Of a DNA stretch of 64,000 nt, positions 42,908 through 54,985 are shown piece after piece (position 1 is the stretch's first letter; each line of letters opens with the position of its first letter). Where the stretch lies: assembly GCF_902686445.1 (NCBI RefSeq), contig NC_062213.1:4895241-4959240 (forward strand), read 5' to 3'. The position numbers and the translations under genes were made by a program. This stretch comes from Sciurus carolinensis (lineage: Eukaryota > Chordata > Mammalia > Rodentia > Sciuridae). Under the pieces are notes generated by a model. The model saw nothing but the letters and a program-made list of their open reading frames with translations, had not been told where the DNA came from and made no database searches.

Positions 42908-44342
42908 TGGCATATGCAAAAAAGGAGAACTGGAAATCCATATGTAGCAAAATGAAATCAAACCCCTATGTCTCACCCAGCAAAAAAATCAACTCAATGT
43001 GGATCAAAGACTTAGGCACTAGAACAGAGAACCCTGTGCCTAATAGAAGAAAGAGTAGGACCAAATCTTCACCATGTTGGTCTAGGATCTGACTTCCTTA
43101 ACAAGACTCCTAAGGTGCAAGAAGTAAAATCCAAAATCTATAAGTGATGTATAAACACATTCTATTGTCATGTACAATTAATTAGAACAAATAAAAAATA
43201 AAATGAAGAAAAAAATAAATAAAATGACTCCCCCCCCCAAAAAAAAAGAACCAACGAATGGGATGGATTCAAACTAAAAGGTTTCTTCTTGCAAAGGAAA
43301 CAATCAATAATGTGAAGAAAGAGCCTACAGAGTGGGAGAAAATCTTTACCACCTGTTCCTCAGATAGTGCACTGATTTCCAGGATATATAAAGAACTCAA
43401 AAAACTTAACACCAAAAAAACCAAATAACCCAATCAATAAATGGGCTAAGGAACTGAACAAACACTTCACAGAAAAAGAAATACAATCAATTAACAAATA
43501 TATGAAAAAATGTTCAATGTCTTTAGCAATTAGAGAAATGCAAATCAACTAAGATTTCATCTCACTCCAGTCAGAATGACAGTTATCAAGAATACAAACA
43601 ACAATAAATATTGGTGAAAAAAATAAACGTGGGGGAAAAGTTACACTCATACATTGCTGGTGGGAATGCAAGTTGGTACAACCATTATGGAAAGCAGTAT
43701 GGAGATTCCTCAGAAAACTTGGAATGGAACCACCATTTGACCCAGCTATCCCACTCCTCGATTTATAACCCAATGGACTTAAAATCGGTATCCTACAGTG
43801 ATGCAGCCACAAAAATATTTATAGCAGGTCAATTCACAATAGCCTAACTATGGAACCAACCTAGATGCCCTCAACAGATGAATGGATAAAGAAAGTGTGG
43901 TATATATACACAATGGAATATTACTCAGCCTTAAAGAAGAATGAAATTATGACATTTGCCAGTAAATGGATGGAGCTAGAGAATATCGAACTAAGCCAAT
44001 CCCCCCAAAAAACAAATATTTTCTCTGATATGTGTATGCTAATTCACAATAAGTGGGAGGTTAGGGAAGAATAAGGTAACTTTAGAGTAGATAGAGGGGA
44101 GTGAAGGGAAGTGGGGTTATGGGTGTAGGAAGGAGAGTAGAATGAATCAGACGTTATTACTCTGTGTACATATACAACTAGAGAACCAGTGGGATTCTAC
44201 ATCATGTACAACCAGAAGAATGAGAAATTATACTCCATGTAGATATGATGTATCACAGTGTATTCTACAGTTATGTATAACTAATTAGAGCACATTTTTA
44301 AAAAATGATCAAAAAAATCCCAATGAGCATTAAAAAAAAAAA
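42908..44342 (+). mobile_element. Squirrel-type L1, 5'-truncated, ORF2 C-terminus and 3'-UTR
   Basis: Comparatively young L1. Text runs from 'agcaaaatgaaatcaaaccc' through 'tcaatgtggatcaaagactt', 'gctggtgggaatgcaagttg' and 'gatgaatggataaagaaagt' to a 3'-UTR ending in poly-A (44331-44349). Translation of 43865-44074 gives an L1 ORF2 C-terminal signature ('YIYTMEYYSALKKNEIM', 'FASKWMELENIELS'), with the preceding zinc-knuckle-side region broken by frameshifts. It is interrupted at 43145-43245 by another L1 tail, so it is inactive. It cut into a MIR on the left. No clear target duplication found. Confidence 0.92.
43145..43245 (+). mobile_element. L1 3' tail nested inside an L1
   Basis: 'cattctattgtcatgtacaa' + 'ttaattagaacaaataaaaa' is the 3' terminus seen also at 44255-44300 and 61460-61498. 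It is followed by an A-rich tail and a 'cccccccccc' run, after which the host ORF2 text resumes ('gggatggattcaaactaaaa'). About 100 bases, severely 5'-truncated. Confidence 0.75.
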
Positions 44343-47300
44343 AAAAAAAGAAGAAGAAGAAGGTAGTGGAACTGCAGCTGGCCCAACCTCAGGCCATCCT
44401 CTTTTGCCCTGTTCCTTCCCTCCTTGTACTGGGAATGAGACAGTGGAGACAGAGAACAGAGAGACCATGGCTCCTGCCTGGCGCCCCCCCCCACGGTCAG
44501 GGAGCGGAGGATGGAGAGTGCTAGACTGTGCACCACAGCCTGAGACGGGCCGGTGGGCTTTCCCTGGGGAGGTCAAAACACATCTGCATGTAGCAGCTGC
44601 TAAACAAAGCCAGAGAGACTTCAGTAATTCTCCAAGTTAAAGACTCAAGTTTGCATTTTAAGTTCACCTTACACAGTGTGAGGATGAGCAGAAACACTGA
44701 TCTCTGCAAAGCCTGACTGTAAATTTTTCTTTCCTTAGAACATTAAACAGCTAATAACCACAATGATAACCCAAGAAAGCCTGAGAAAGAAAGGAAAGCT
44801 TCATATTTCAGTCCCTTTGACAGCACCGTTTCTTGCTCTTTGAACAAGGCACTCTGAATCCCCACTTTGAACTAGATTCAGTACAATGTGTCACCTGTCC
44901 TGGACAGAATATTTCACACCAGAAGGGGAATCCGGAGCGTTAAACCTGTCGCTTTGCATATGTGGAAGTGAGGCGGCCGCTCAGGCCCTCCTCTTGCCCA
45001 GCTCTTGGCCCTGCCTCGGGCCCTCAGAGCTCAGGAAACTTCCATGGCAGGCAGCAGCTTCACTCAGAAGGGCTGTGGGCCCAGGCCCTGGCCAGCCCGG
45101 CACTCTCTAAGGGTCTGCTCAGGGGGCAGAGGCAGCCACTTGAACTGTTTTCTGTGAAAGCCCCTGAAACCCTGACCCCTCCCCAGCTGAGTGTCTTTAG
45201 CTGTGAACTCCCATGCTGGGAGGCCCGTGGCCCACGGAAACCCCTCATTATGGCCACACAATGCAAGAATGTCCCACCAGCCTGGAATCCCAGCCGCATT
45301 CACTGCATTGTACCCAGAGAAAGAAGGGCGCCTTTAAGTGCAGAGAAAAGAGGGGGCGCGTCTCGCCTCGACATGGGAGACAATGTCCGCCCTTCCGTGC
45401 TGGGGCCTCTGCCTTCCCACAGCTTCTCTCCTCTGGATGTGGCCTCACCTAACCGACTTTGAATCTAAAGGGCTTTCCCAAGGTTAACCTGTTCCGTGCG
45501 TCTTGGGTCAGTGGAAAAGAAAGGTGCTTAACAGCAGAGGGGGCTGTGCTGTGGGTTGGAAGGCAGGCGTCGGGGGCAGTGGTGTGGGGAGGGCAGCCAG
45601 CCTGGAGAGGGCCTTGACGTCCAGGTTTGCTGGCTTTGCTGCCGACTGCCCTTCTGAAAGATCTTTCTGGAAAGCTTTTTCTCCCAGGTGGAAAATACTT
45701 CTCTACCCCTAACCAAATTTGCTTGGTCACACCTTAAAACTGTCCCCTCTCTTCCTTCTTACATCGCCCCATCTAAGCTGCCTCTGGTTGGATCAGGACA
45801 ACAAGAGAGGCTCCCTGTCCTCATGCCCAGCTTGCCTGGCTCCAGCCTGAGGCTCCCCTCTCAAGCCCTTGAGTTCAGTTCCATGAGGCCTGGCACAGAG
45901 CAGGCCTGGCGTCTGCTGAGGACTTTACAGAGGAGGGATGTCGGCACCACAGGAGTCCTGGTGCCCACCCCAGCTGAAACTCCAGTGTCGACATGGGGTT
46001 TTCCACTAGCGTCCAGCAGCGCCCATCTCTCAACATAACTCGCTCCTCAAGGTGGGCGCAGGTCTCTTGGGGTGTAATAGACCCCAGCCCCAGACTGCAA
46101 TTCTGGGCTTGCCCCTACGGCTGTGGTCCTCATCATCCTTGGGACCACTGAGACCCTCAAGTGAACCAGACCTCTTCAACCTGGATTTCCGGGGCTGGTG
46201 GCTTAAAGTAGCTCCTAAATGTTCCAGAGTGATTCTGAGGACCAGGAAAATTTGGAACCTCAAGTAAGAGAGATCCACAGGTAAAGAGTGAAGAGGCTGG
46301 AAGGAGGATCAGGGAGGGAGATGCTCACTCAGGCCTTTGGTTATCCAGAGGGGTACTTCTTCATGGTCACTACCCAGGGGGAAGCCACTTGATCCTCTTT
46401 GAACCACAATGATATGTGAAGTGCAGGGGGTAGACTGGTAGGCACCTTGAGGACGTTCAAGCCCACAGAGCCGAGGAAAGGGAGGCAGCCCGGCCTGCTC
46501 CAGCTCAGCCTCCCTGTCTCTCAGGGAAAACGATACATCAGTGCTGTTTGCTCTGAGCTTTGTCCAGGACAAACGCTTCAGAATCATGCAGGGACTCTGA
46601 AAGAGAGGCACCTGGGCTCCACCCCAGGTCGCTGGGCCCAAGCCTATGCTGTACCTTGGTCAAAGCAGAGACGGTGAAAATCGGAAAGCATATCACCCGG
46701 AGTTACCATGGCCTTGTCCAGTCCTGATGCCCCAGGGTGGCACTTCTCAAAAGGCACTCTGCTGGCATAGGAAAGCGTAGCTCACTTACCAGTCAACGCG
46801 GCTGGTTTTGTGGAGTACATGTGGGTGTGTTTCTAAATATTAACATTTTTCACATCATAAGACGTACTTTTAAATAAGAGGTGCAAGTCTTTATAAAATG
46901 AAAATAGAAAGTCTTGTACAAAAAAATTCTACTGTGGGGGTCGGTATGGAAACCTGATCATGTGAAACATGGGGTCAAGTGGAAGAAAGTTAAAGAAAAG
47001 CGGTGTTTTAATTGGTCTGAAATGTCACAAAAAATAAAAAAAAATTGCACAACTGATTTATAGGCCACTGACTGAGCCCAAACAGAGCCAGTCAGAATCT
47101 TCCTTTGTGAGGGACGCAGGCATTTTCTAGAGCACACCTGACCCCAACACAAAGAGGACAAGACGGCAGGTGTCTCCTCTGAGAGCAGGGGCCAGGCCAG
47201 GTGAGGACACCAGTTGCCCAGTGAGCCATCTTGCTCCTGTGCTTAGCTGGGGCTGTCCTGACTCTCTTCTGTGTGCCCACACATATCTCTCTCTTGAGTC

Positions 47301-47389
47301 CCTGTGGTGCAGGCATCCCAAGTGCAGATGGCTCTTCAAAGACTCCATGGCAAAGACAGGAGGAAAAAACTGTTCTGAGGACTAATAAA
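44343..47389. other. Unique sequence, no gene recognised
   Basis: Begins with a (GAA)n tail of the L1. A C-run lies near 44484-44493. GC-richer block at 44930-45660. The 166-codon frame at 44962-45462 and its overlapping minus frames (45060-45303) share the same DNA and show no known domain. A single 'gacgtc' at about 45617 has no further support. Confidence 0.45.
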
Positions 47390-47560
47390 TGTCAGCACTT
47401 GTGGCTAATTTCCATATGGGATCTCATTAACTGTTGGGAAGTAAAGGATAGGTGGGCATCCTGAGCCTGCGTTACCCATGCTGTGCACAGGGCCAGAGAC
47501 GGTGGAGGTATGGTCAGAGTCACACAGCCCAGTAAGAGGCAGATTCAAGAAGCCTCTAGC
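47390..47560 (+). repeat. MIR SINE, weak, sense
   Basis: 'gggatctcattaactgttgg' early and 'tcagagtcacacagcccagt' + 'aagaggcagattcaagaag' late fit a diverged MIR ('taactcatttaatcc...ggtcacacagctagtaag'). Confidence 0.5.
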
Positions 47561-48422
47561 TCCTCTGCACTGTACAGAAGCAGAGCGCACCCTTCCGCCC
47601 CTGCTGTGTGCAGGTAGCCTGGGCCCCTCCAGACTCCCAGCCTCCCACCCCAGTTTACTTTCACTCTGTAAATATTTGTCGGAAACCTTTCCCACTCCCA
47701 GAGAAAGGTGGGTGAGCTCAAAGCCAGGCTGGGCATGCGAGCACAGGCATTTTGTCAAAATAATGGATGCTGCTGAGCCAGAGGGCCAGGACAATGGATG
47801 CTTGCGGAGCAGATGGGGAGGATGTGTAATCCCTATAATACAGGCAGAGGCATGTAATTTAGGAAAGTGGATTTATTTTTCTTGAACAACAGGGACAGAT
47901 AATGCCACTCCATGTAGCCAGGACTGTCTCTGCAAAGTCCAGACATTATTATTTCTCTGCCCTGCTTTGCCAGCACTTGCTCTACCAGCATCCTCCATGG
48001 GATGGCAAATGTGCAAGCCTGTCCTTCCTGCCTGCTGGCCTGGTGTCCTCACCCTCCAGGCGCTTTGTCCTGGACACAGTGGGCCTCGGGGTATGGCACA
48101 CCCTGGCAGTGAGGCCACAAGCAAGTCTGTCGCTTCTCTGGTGTGGTTTTCTGGCCGTGGCGGTGGGATGAGAGTGCTGCCCACTCTTGCTCAATTTGTC
48201 TGCTTCAAGCGCACTCGGGAAGCACCATCGCACTGCCGCTGAGCAGTGACGACCGTCGCGGGAGCTGAGCACCACGGCCTGGGACAGGGGCCACGTGTCC
48301 TCAGCTTCAGCACTTTCTACACCAGCATCTCAGATCCAAAGGCTCTGTGGCTTTTGTCCTGCCCAAGATAAAGCCCATACTTCTTCGCTGGGCTCCATTA
48401 TTTAGGACATTCAAGAAAACAG
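47561..48422. other. Unique sequence, no gene recognised
   Basis: A small CpG-containing patch around 48205-48275 is too short to call an island. No exon recognised. Confidence 0.45.
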
Positions 48423-48610
48423 GCTGGGTGTGGGAGTGTACGCCTGTAATTCCTGGAACTTGGGAGGCTGAGGCAGGAGGGTTGCAAGCTCAAGGCCAGC
48501 CTCAAGAACTTGGTGAGAACCTGTCTCAAATAAGGAAATAAAACAGCTTGGGATGTAGCTCAGTGGTAAAGCACCCTGAGTTCAATATGCAGTACCCAAA
48601 ACTAACAATA
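48423..48610 (+). repeat. Dimeric B1-dID SINE, sense
   Basis: Left monomer (about 48423-48525) is 7SL-derived B1: 'gtacgcctgtaattcctgga', 'cttgggaggctgaggcagga' and 'ctcaaggccagcctcaagaa'. After an A-rich linker comes an ID tRNA-derived monomer (about 48546-48600) with A-box 'tgtagctcagtggtaaagc' and a degenerate B-box 'gagttcaatatgc'. B1-ID fusions of this kind are a marker of the squirrel-related rodents. No clean target duplication seen. Confidence 0.9.
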
Positions 48611-48720
48611 ATAGGATTTTTGAGAAACTATATCAAAGTTTAAGTTGTGCCCTTTGCCCCCACCTAGGGTCACTTTAGAAAACCCCCCCTTGACATACAC
48701 AAATGCAGAGTGAGCTAAAG
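48611..48720. other. Short unique spacer
   Basis: Between SINE and DNA transposon. Nothing recognised. Confidence 0.4.
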
Positions 48721-49025
48721 TAGTTTCCCTCCAGTATCCACAGGGGGTTAGTGCCAAGATTCCCATAGATACCCAAATCTGTGATGCTCAGGTCCCCAAA
48801 ATGAAAGGGAGTAGTATTGGTGCATTACCTGTGTACTTCCTCTCTTACACTTTAAATCAGCTCCCGGCTGCTGATACCCGTCTACTACGATGCATATGCT
48901 ATGCAAATAGTTGTCACACTATACAGTTAGGGAGGAATGTGAAGAAGTCTGTATGTGTTTTCCATTTTCAGGACATGGTTGGCTGAATTCAGGATGTGGA
49001 ATCCATAGATTCAGAGGCCCCAGGG
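48721..49025 (-). repeat. MER2-type Tigger DNA transposon, opposite orientation
   Basis: 'agtttccctccagtatccac', 'gatacccaaatctgtgatgc', 'tatgctatgcaaatagttgt', 'aagtctgtatgtgttttcca' and 'gttggctgaattcaggatgt' are the reverse-complement order of the element at 35021-35352. Non-autonomous. Confidence 0.82.
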
Positions 49026-50639
49026 TATAAGCAAAGGTGTTAATTGCCACACATTTTAACTGAAAGACATGGGGATAGCCCCCATTGGTGGAGGAACCAT
49101 GAAGGACACTGTGTCCACAGGCCTGGCGAAGCTCTGCCAGCCATAGCCTCTGGCCAGTGATGAGACTGGAAGTGCAGACAGATGGAAGGTCAGGAGCCCT
49201 TAAGTGGAAGAGGCGAGTGTTCACTGACAAACGGGTGCTGCAGAGAGACGTCCTCGCTTCGTAGAGCAGGATGTGTCTGTATCAGACTACACATCCTGAA
49301 GGCCTGGGGAATGTCAGGGGAAGCTCAAAGAAGTGTCCCAGTCATGATTTTTGGAAGGAGAAGTGGAGAATTCCGCTACACTAATTTTTTCCCTATTAAC
49401 AAGATAGGCTTGGCATCTCCACACAGTCATGAACGTGACCCTTCCCCATCATTTTTTGGAGCAATTCTCTTTTGTTGATTGTTTTGGTTTTCATCAGATT
49501 TCCTCAGCATTGGAAGCAGTGCTGAGCTAAGCGTGCTTGGGAGTTCAGCTTTGCTCCTGAATGGTTATCCCTGGAAGGAGAATTGCCACTTTTCTTGTTA
49601 TTTCAGGTTGTCTTTGATCATGGCACCCCATTTTACTGATTTCCAAATCAGGGGATGGCACAGCTTTTTCCTAGCTCTAAGACAGATTGAATTAACCTCC
49701 AAAACTCACTTTCTTTGCTTGTGAGATGGAAGTTTATAAGTTGGGGTGCAGATGAGGGATGGCAGAGCAGACCTGGGGGCATGTACAGACAATTTGCTAC
49801 GGGATGCCCAGGAATCTTAGAACAGGGGACTCGGCACAGGGAAGGTTCACTGATGCTGGTGGAGGTGAGCTGACTGCAAACGAGGGCAGCCCAGGACACC
49901 GAGGCCCCACACAAGGAGAGAAACTGACCAGGGAATTGGCTTTAGCGGGGTCACGACAGCGACCAGTGGCACCGTCTCTTTGCTTGAGTTGTTTTTAAAG
50001 GAACATGGGACAAGACCCAGTAGAAAGGAGATTTTGAGTTACCAGAAAATCAGAATTTGATTCATAATCAGAAAGTTGCAAAGAGTTTTTCAGAAATCAG
50101 AGAATCTTAGTGCTGAAAAGGAAAATTTTAAGTTATTTCTCAGACTGGCATGCAGAAGAAAGTGTGAAATTCTGGAAGAAGGCAGAAGCAGACTTGGAGT
50201 CAGATCCTGCCCCTTTCGGCTAAGCCACTCTATAGGAATAGTACCATGATTAATCTGCTTTTCTCCTGAAAGGAATAAATGTAAGAAAACTAAAGTCAAT
50301 TTTCCTAAGGAAGAGCTTACTGAATAGATACTATTCTGGAACCAATGGTCACGTTAAGGGGAACTTGTCCAGTTTCACCTCTGTAAGATGGCCCGAGGCA
50401 TGGTTTAGCCTCACCCATGAGAATTTAAAAACCTAATGCTTAATGATTTGAAAGAAATAAAATTGATTCTTATATTTATAAGGCAGTTCCTGTGCACATG
50501 GCATTTTTCCAGATGTTGTGAGAGACCCACATACCCCTGCCCCATGAAGTTACATATCCAAACGGGGGGGACAAACCCAAACCCATAAAGAGCCCATTGG
50601 AAATGCAGCACATCAAGAGCTGTCAAACAGGCACACAGT
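49026..50639. other. Unique sequence with faint MIR traces
   Basis: About 49660-49725 ('taacctccaaaactcacttt') and 50190-50290 ('gacttggagtcagatcctgc') look like antisense MIR remnants at low confidence. No exon recognised. Confidence 0.4.
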
Positions 50640-50800
50640 CCATCCACTCACTGGGCATATATTTACAGGGTGCCCACCGAGCGCCCAGCACTGGGAAGGT
50701 GGTAGGCGTTTAATGGTAACTGGAGCAGCAAACGTTCCTTCCCTGGGGGGATCACATTTCAGGCCCCATGAGAACAGGGACTGATGATAAATGAAGGAGG
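50640..50800 (-). repeat. L2 LINE 3' end, antisense
   Basis: 'ccatccactcactgggcata', 'tatttacagggtgcccaccg' and 'agcgcccagcactgggaagg' match antisense L2 ('cattcattcaacaaatatttattg...gccaggcactg'). Confidence 0.7.
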
Positions 50801-53800
50801 AATGGGCAGGGGGCCTGTTTTAGAGAGGCCATGTTTGTGGAGTGCTTGCCTATGTCAGCCTGTGTCAGGGGTGGGAAGCTCGCGAGGGTCAGAGAGCGCC
50901 ATGTCTTCCAGAAACCCAGAGACTCATGGCACAAGGGCCAAGGGGGTTCAAAGGAGGACATGGTGGGTCATTCTTGCCATTCGTGGTGGTCTGGCAAGAT
51001 GTCCTGCACACAAGAATGGAGCGGTCAGAGAGGGGAGTGGTGGTCACAGGGAAGTGAAGGAAGTCCCCTCAAGGGACAAAGGGACATGGCTATGGAGGGG
51101 AGATGTGATACAGAAAGGTGGGGTGTGAGTCTGGAAGGAAGGGAGGCTCCCCCAGTGTCGTGGTATCAGCAAATTGAAGCTGAGGGTCCCCCTCCTAGAG
51201 GTTCTCTGTCTAAATCTAATCCAGCGTGGTTTGGCTGCAGGGCAGAGACAGGAACAGAGATGCACAAAATTGTGTTCTGAGACCTGGGTCAGCACCCACC
51301 TTGAGAACTGCCATTGAGGACTCTTCTCCTCCCTTCTCTGTGTCCCAGGTCCTTCTTGAGTGAACCAGGGAATGCTATGTGGTGACTTCTAAGCTTCTTC
51401 CCAGGTCTATGAGCCAGATTCATGCAGTGGCACAGCCCTGTGATCCTCCAGAGGAGACCTTTGTGTAACTACTCACTAGCAGGGCTCTCTGGACTCTGAA
51501 GACCTTTCTAAAATGTGCACTTCCTGTCTCCTTTGCTTGGATTTTATAAAGAGCCTTGAATTCACCCTAGAGTTCCTTTCCTAATAAGGGTGTGAATTGC
51601 TAATAGCATGAGTGACCAGTTCCGGAAGAGTACTCCAATTATTGCCATCCATCTACCCATCTGAGGGAAAATAGATCTTACAGGATAGGAAGTTGGGGCA
51701 CACATGAAGACGAGAGCGATGTAGGTTGTTCCTCTTAGTTATTTGTTATTCATGGAAAACAATCTGGAAGAATATGTGGCTACCCAAAACAATGCTTTGA
51801 GTAATAGGATTATGAATATTTGTCTTATATTTGCTTCTCAATATTTTCATGTTTTTGACCAATGAATATATTTTCATTTTGAATTAAAATAAAAAAAGTA
51901 CTGTTTCCAGGAAACTCCCCCCATCACATGAGATAACTTTTACCTTTTTAAAAATTGTTATGTTTTAAAACAGCCTTGGGAACCAACAAGTAGTTTTCTG
52001 GAGTCTCCTAATTGTGTGCAATCCTGTGTATCTATTGATTTCATCATGTTTCACACCTGATTTCCCCAGGAGAGCGTGAGAGTCCAGGAGACACACTCTC
52101 CACCTGGCTGCTGCTTGTGTTTGGTGGAGCCACACAATCACCTACCTGCCAGGTCTGGGGCACCTGCTGTGGCATCCTGGACCTTCTGCATATCCTCAAG
52201 AGTGGGGAAGTTACAGCCTGCACTTGCAGATGGCAGACGGGCCTCTGAGAAGTTACGGAACTTGCCCAATGCCCTCGAACTAATTCCAAGCAGAACAAGT
52301 CTTTCATCAGAGAGGTCTGCCCTGCACCCGGGTGCCACATAGCACCTCAGGGCAGGTGGCTCAGGAGTGTCTGGAGTTTGACATCCCATTTTCTCCCTGT
52401 GGAACTGTTCTGCCGAACATGTCCTTTGGTCCCATCACTTCTCTGCGACTTCCGTATTTTTTAACCTCTGGGTCCTAAGCATCTTGGAATGCCAATCTTG
52501 TGTCTGATTGAAGCCCTACAGGCCAGCCTAGCATCAACCATTCTGAGTGGAGCTTTCTTCTCATCAGTCAGTATTACAGCTGTTACAAAAGCGGTTGAGA
52601 TCTCTCCTAGACTAAGCTCTGCGCCAAGCATGGGAGTGCAACAATGAACACGGGATACATTCACTGCCTCAAGGAGATCAAAAGCCAAATCAAAATGCAG
52701 GAAACGATTTTTTTTAAAGAGGAAGAAAAAGAAGAACGATGAATTTCTCTGAGAAATTTTATAAAAAGGAGGAATAGGCAGGATGTGAATTCTTAGTAAA
52801 TGTTATGCTCAAATCCCTCGAATTTCATAATGTGATGATTGTGCTTGTCTCTGCTATGTCAGATGGCTCAAGTGACCTTAACATAGGGTGATCACCTAGT
52901 TGGGCCTAATCTAGTCATGGGAGACTTTTAAAGAAGCTGAACACCTTCTCTGGCAGGGCTGCCCTCCTGGAGAGGGAAGAGTCAGTGGCCCTGGTGAGCA
53001 GCCTAGGCAGGGGGCGATGGCGAAGCCTAGAGCAGTCTCTATCGGCAAGAAAGCAGAGATGTGGGCCAATGGTGGCAAGGGACTGGGGGCTGCCAGCAGT
53101 CTGGGTAAGCTTGGCAGAGAACTCCTCCCCAGAGAGATCAGAAGGCAACAGCCAGGCCTGGCTGACTACCAGCTCAGGGAGCCCTGAGCAGGGCCACCCA
53201 GAGAGACAGACAGGTGTCTATTTCCATGCAGGGGGTGAACCGCAATTGGAATGCCTGGGAGTGACCTGTTATGCTTCCCTTTGGCATCAATTATCGGAGC
53301 CATAGAATGAGTGTTAGAAATGAGAAATCAAGTCACTTGGGGACATATTTTTACTCTGTTAAATGCATATCCAAATAGTGGGGTGCGTAATGATATATAT
53401 GTGGATTTTCTATTTTTGTTTATTACATCTTGGATATTTGAACACTTCGTCATCTCAGAGAAATGGTCCAAAAGGGGAAGGGAGTGAGACAGAGTTTTCA
53501 GAATGGTCTTTCCAGAAGCCCTGCTGGCTGCCTGCAGCCGCATGACCTCCCATGACAGTGGAGGACGAGGGGCGTGTCTCTGAGCCTTGCTCTTTGAGGC
53601 AGAGCAGGTGTTCTCTACGCTGCGGGCCATTTCCATGCAGAGGCCTGGTCCTGGAACACAGCAGCAGGGAGAAGGAACTGGAGGCAGTGCTGGAGCAGAG
53701 CTGGGAGCTCAGCAGCTGGCTGCGATGTGCGACGCAGGCAGCCTGCTGTCTACATGGCTCACCGGGGATCCTCCAATCCCAGGAGTGATTCATTCCAGGT

Positions 53801-54134
53801 CTCTGGTGGCCTCGGCACAAAGCGTGCAGGTGTTGAGGCACCACACTGTGCCCCACGAACATGTAAAATCATTATGCATTAGTTAAAAATTAGAATTAAA
53901 AGTCGGAAAGGAAGGCAGGCTATGGAGGCATAGCCTGGAGTGGAAAGTGGAGTGGGGAGACCTGGAGTCCTGTCCCCAAGTTGCCCTCAGCAGCTGAGGG
54001 CCCGGGTCCTGCAGTAAGGGTGGGAAGTGCAGGGTCACAGGAGAGCTGCAACAGGGGCAGTGCCCAAGCAGTGGCCCCAGTTTGATTACAGGGTCATCAG
54101 TGGGGAGCGGTTGTTCTGGGGACCCACAAGGCCA
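50801..54134. other. Unique sequence, no gene recognised
   Basis: Includes a possible L2 remnant near 52600-52680 ('gcgccaagcatgggagtgca') and AT-rich DNA at 51700-51980. Frames at 53363-53886 overlap on both strands with no recognised domain. Confidence 0.4.
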
Positions 54135-54480
54135 CGCTGCACTCCTGCCAAGGTTGTTTACCCAGAGGAGCTTCTCCTGGCCGTCAGCCTCCAGGGTCTC
54201 CCGCAGCCTCCCCCATCTCCTTCCTCATTCACTGATCTCTCCACTCAAAGGACACCTCTTCAAAGAGGGCTTCCCTGGTGCTGCCACGACCTGTTCTGGA
54301 GCAAGACTGGCCGCAGGCATCTCCATCCTTGCACCTGTGGACGCCCTCCCTTGTCACTGCCTGGTTGGGGGGCCACCTGGCTTGTGTGATAACTCTCTGT
54401 ATGTAAGAGCAGGAGGGCACCCTCGGTTCCTCTGATCACAGTCACGTCCCTGCACTGGACATGTGCTAAGTGGCCATCAT
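54135..54480 (+). repeat. L2 LINE, sense
   Basis: 'ctccactcaaaggacacctc', 'ttcaaagagggcttccctgg' and 'tgataactctctgtatgtaa' follow the L2 3' text ('gtcacctcctcagagaggccttccctgacc'). Confidence 0.6.
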
Positions 54481-54589
54481 TGAGTCTGACCCCTGCAGGT
54501 GCTGCTGCAGTGCACACACATCCAGGAAGGGACTCATGGGATTGAAGAGCCTGGAACTAGGCCGTGATGCTTTAGGTCCTGCAGAGAGC

Positions 54590-54985
54590 AGATAACTGTC
54601 CCCAAAGTTCCAAGTTCCTGGAGCTGTTTCTGTTTCCTTATGTGATAAGTGTGACTTTGCAGTGATCTTGGGGAGACGGTCGTGGGCCATCTGGGTGGGC
54701 CCCGTGTCAGCACAAAAGTTTTTTAGGAGGGAGGAGGGGGAAGATTTTACTGCGGGGTGGAAGCTTTAACAGCCAAAGTGAGAAGATGAAGTGATGTGAG
54801 GAAGGGATCATGCGGCAAGGAATGCAGGAACCTCCTAGAAGCTGAAAGCATTGGGGAACAGTCTCCTCTGGATCCTCCCAAAGGAACCAGCCCTGCCCAG
54901 ACCTTGACTTTAACCCTATGTGACTTGTCACAGCCTTCCAGAACTGTAAGGTAAGTTATTTTAAGCACACAAATTTGCCTAGCTT
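54590..54985 (-). repeat. MLT1 LTR, antisense
   Basis: 'tccttatgtgataagtgtga', 'gaggaagggatcatgcggca', 'gaaggaaccagccctgccc' (near match at 54890), 'ccttgactttaaccctatgt' and 'gccttccagaactgtaaggt' are MLT1 landmarks in reverse. Diverged, no target duplication resolved. Confidence 0.7.

Noticed and set aside
43611..44074. Frames with real protein similarity (L1 ORF2 C-terminus)
   Set aside because: Similarity is genuine but belongs to a truncated, frameshifted L1, so it is annotated as a mobile element and not as a gene.
44962..45462. 166-codon + frame
   Set aside because: GC-rich DNA with equally open minus frames; no domain recognised.
48546..48600. tRNA-like A and B boxes
   Set aside because: They belong to the ID half of a B1-dID SINE; no tRNA cloverleaf is retained.
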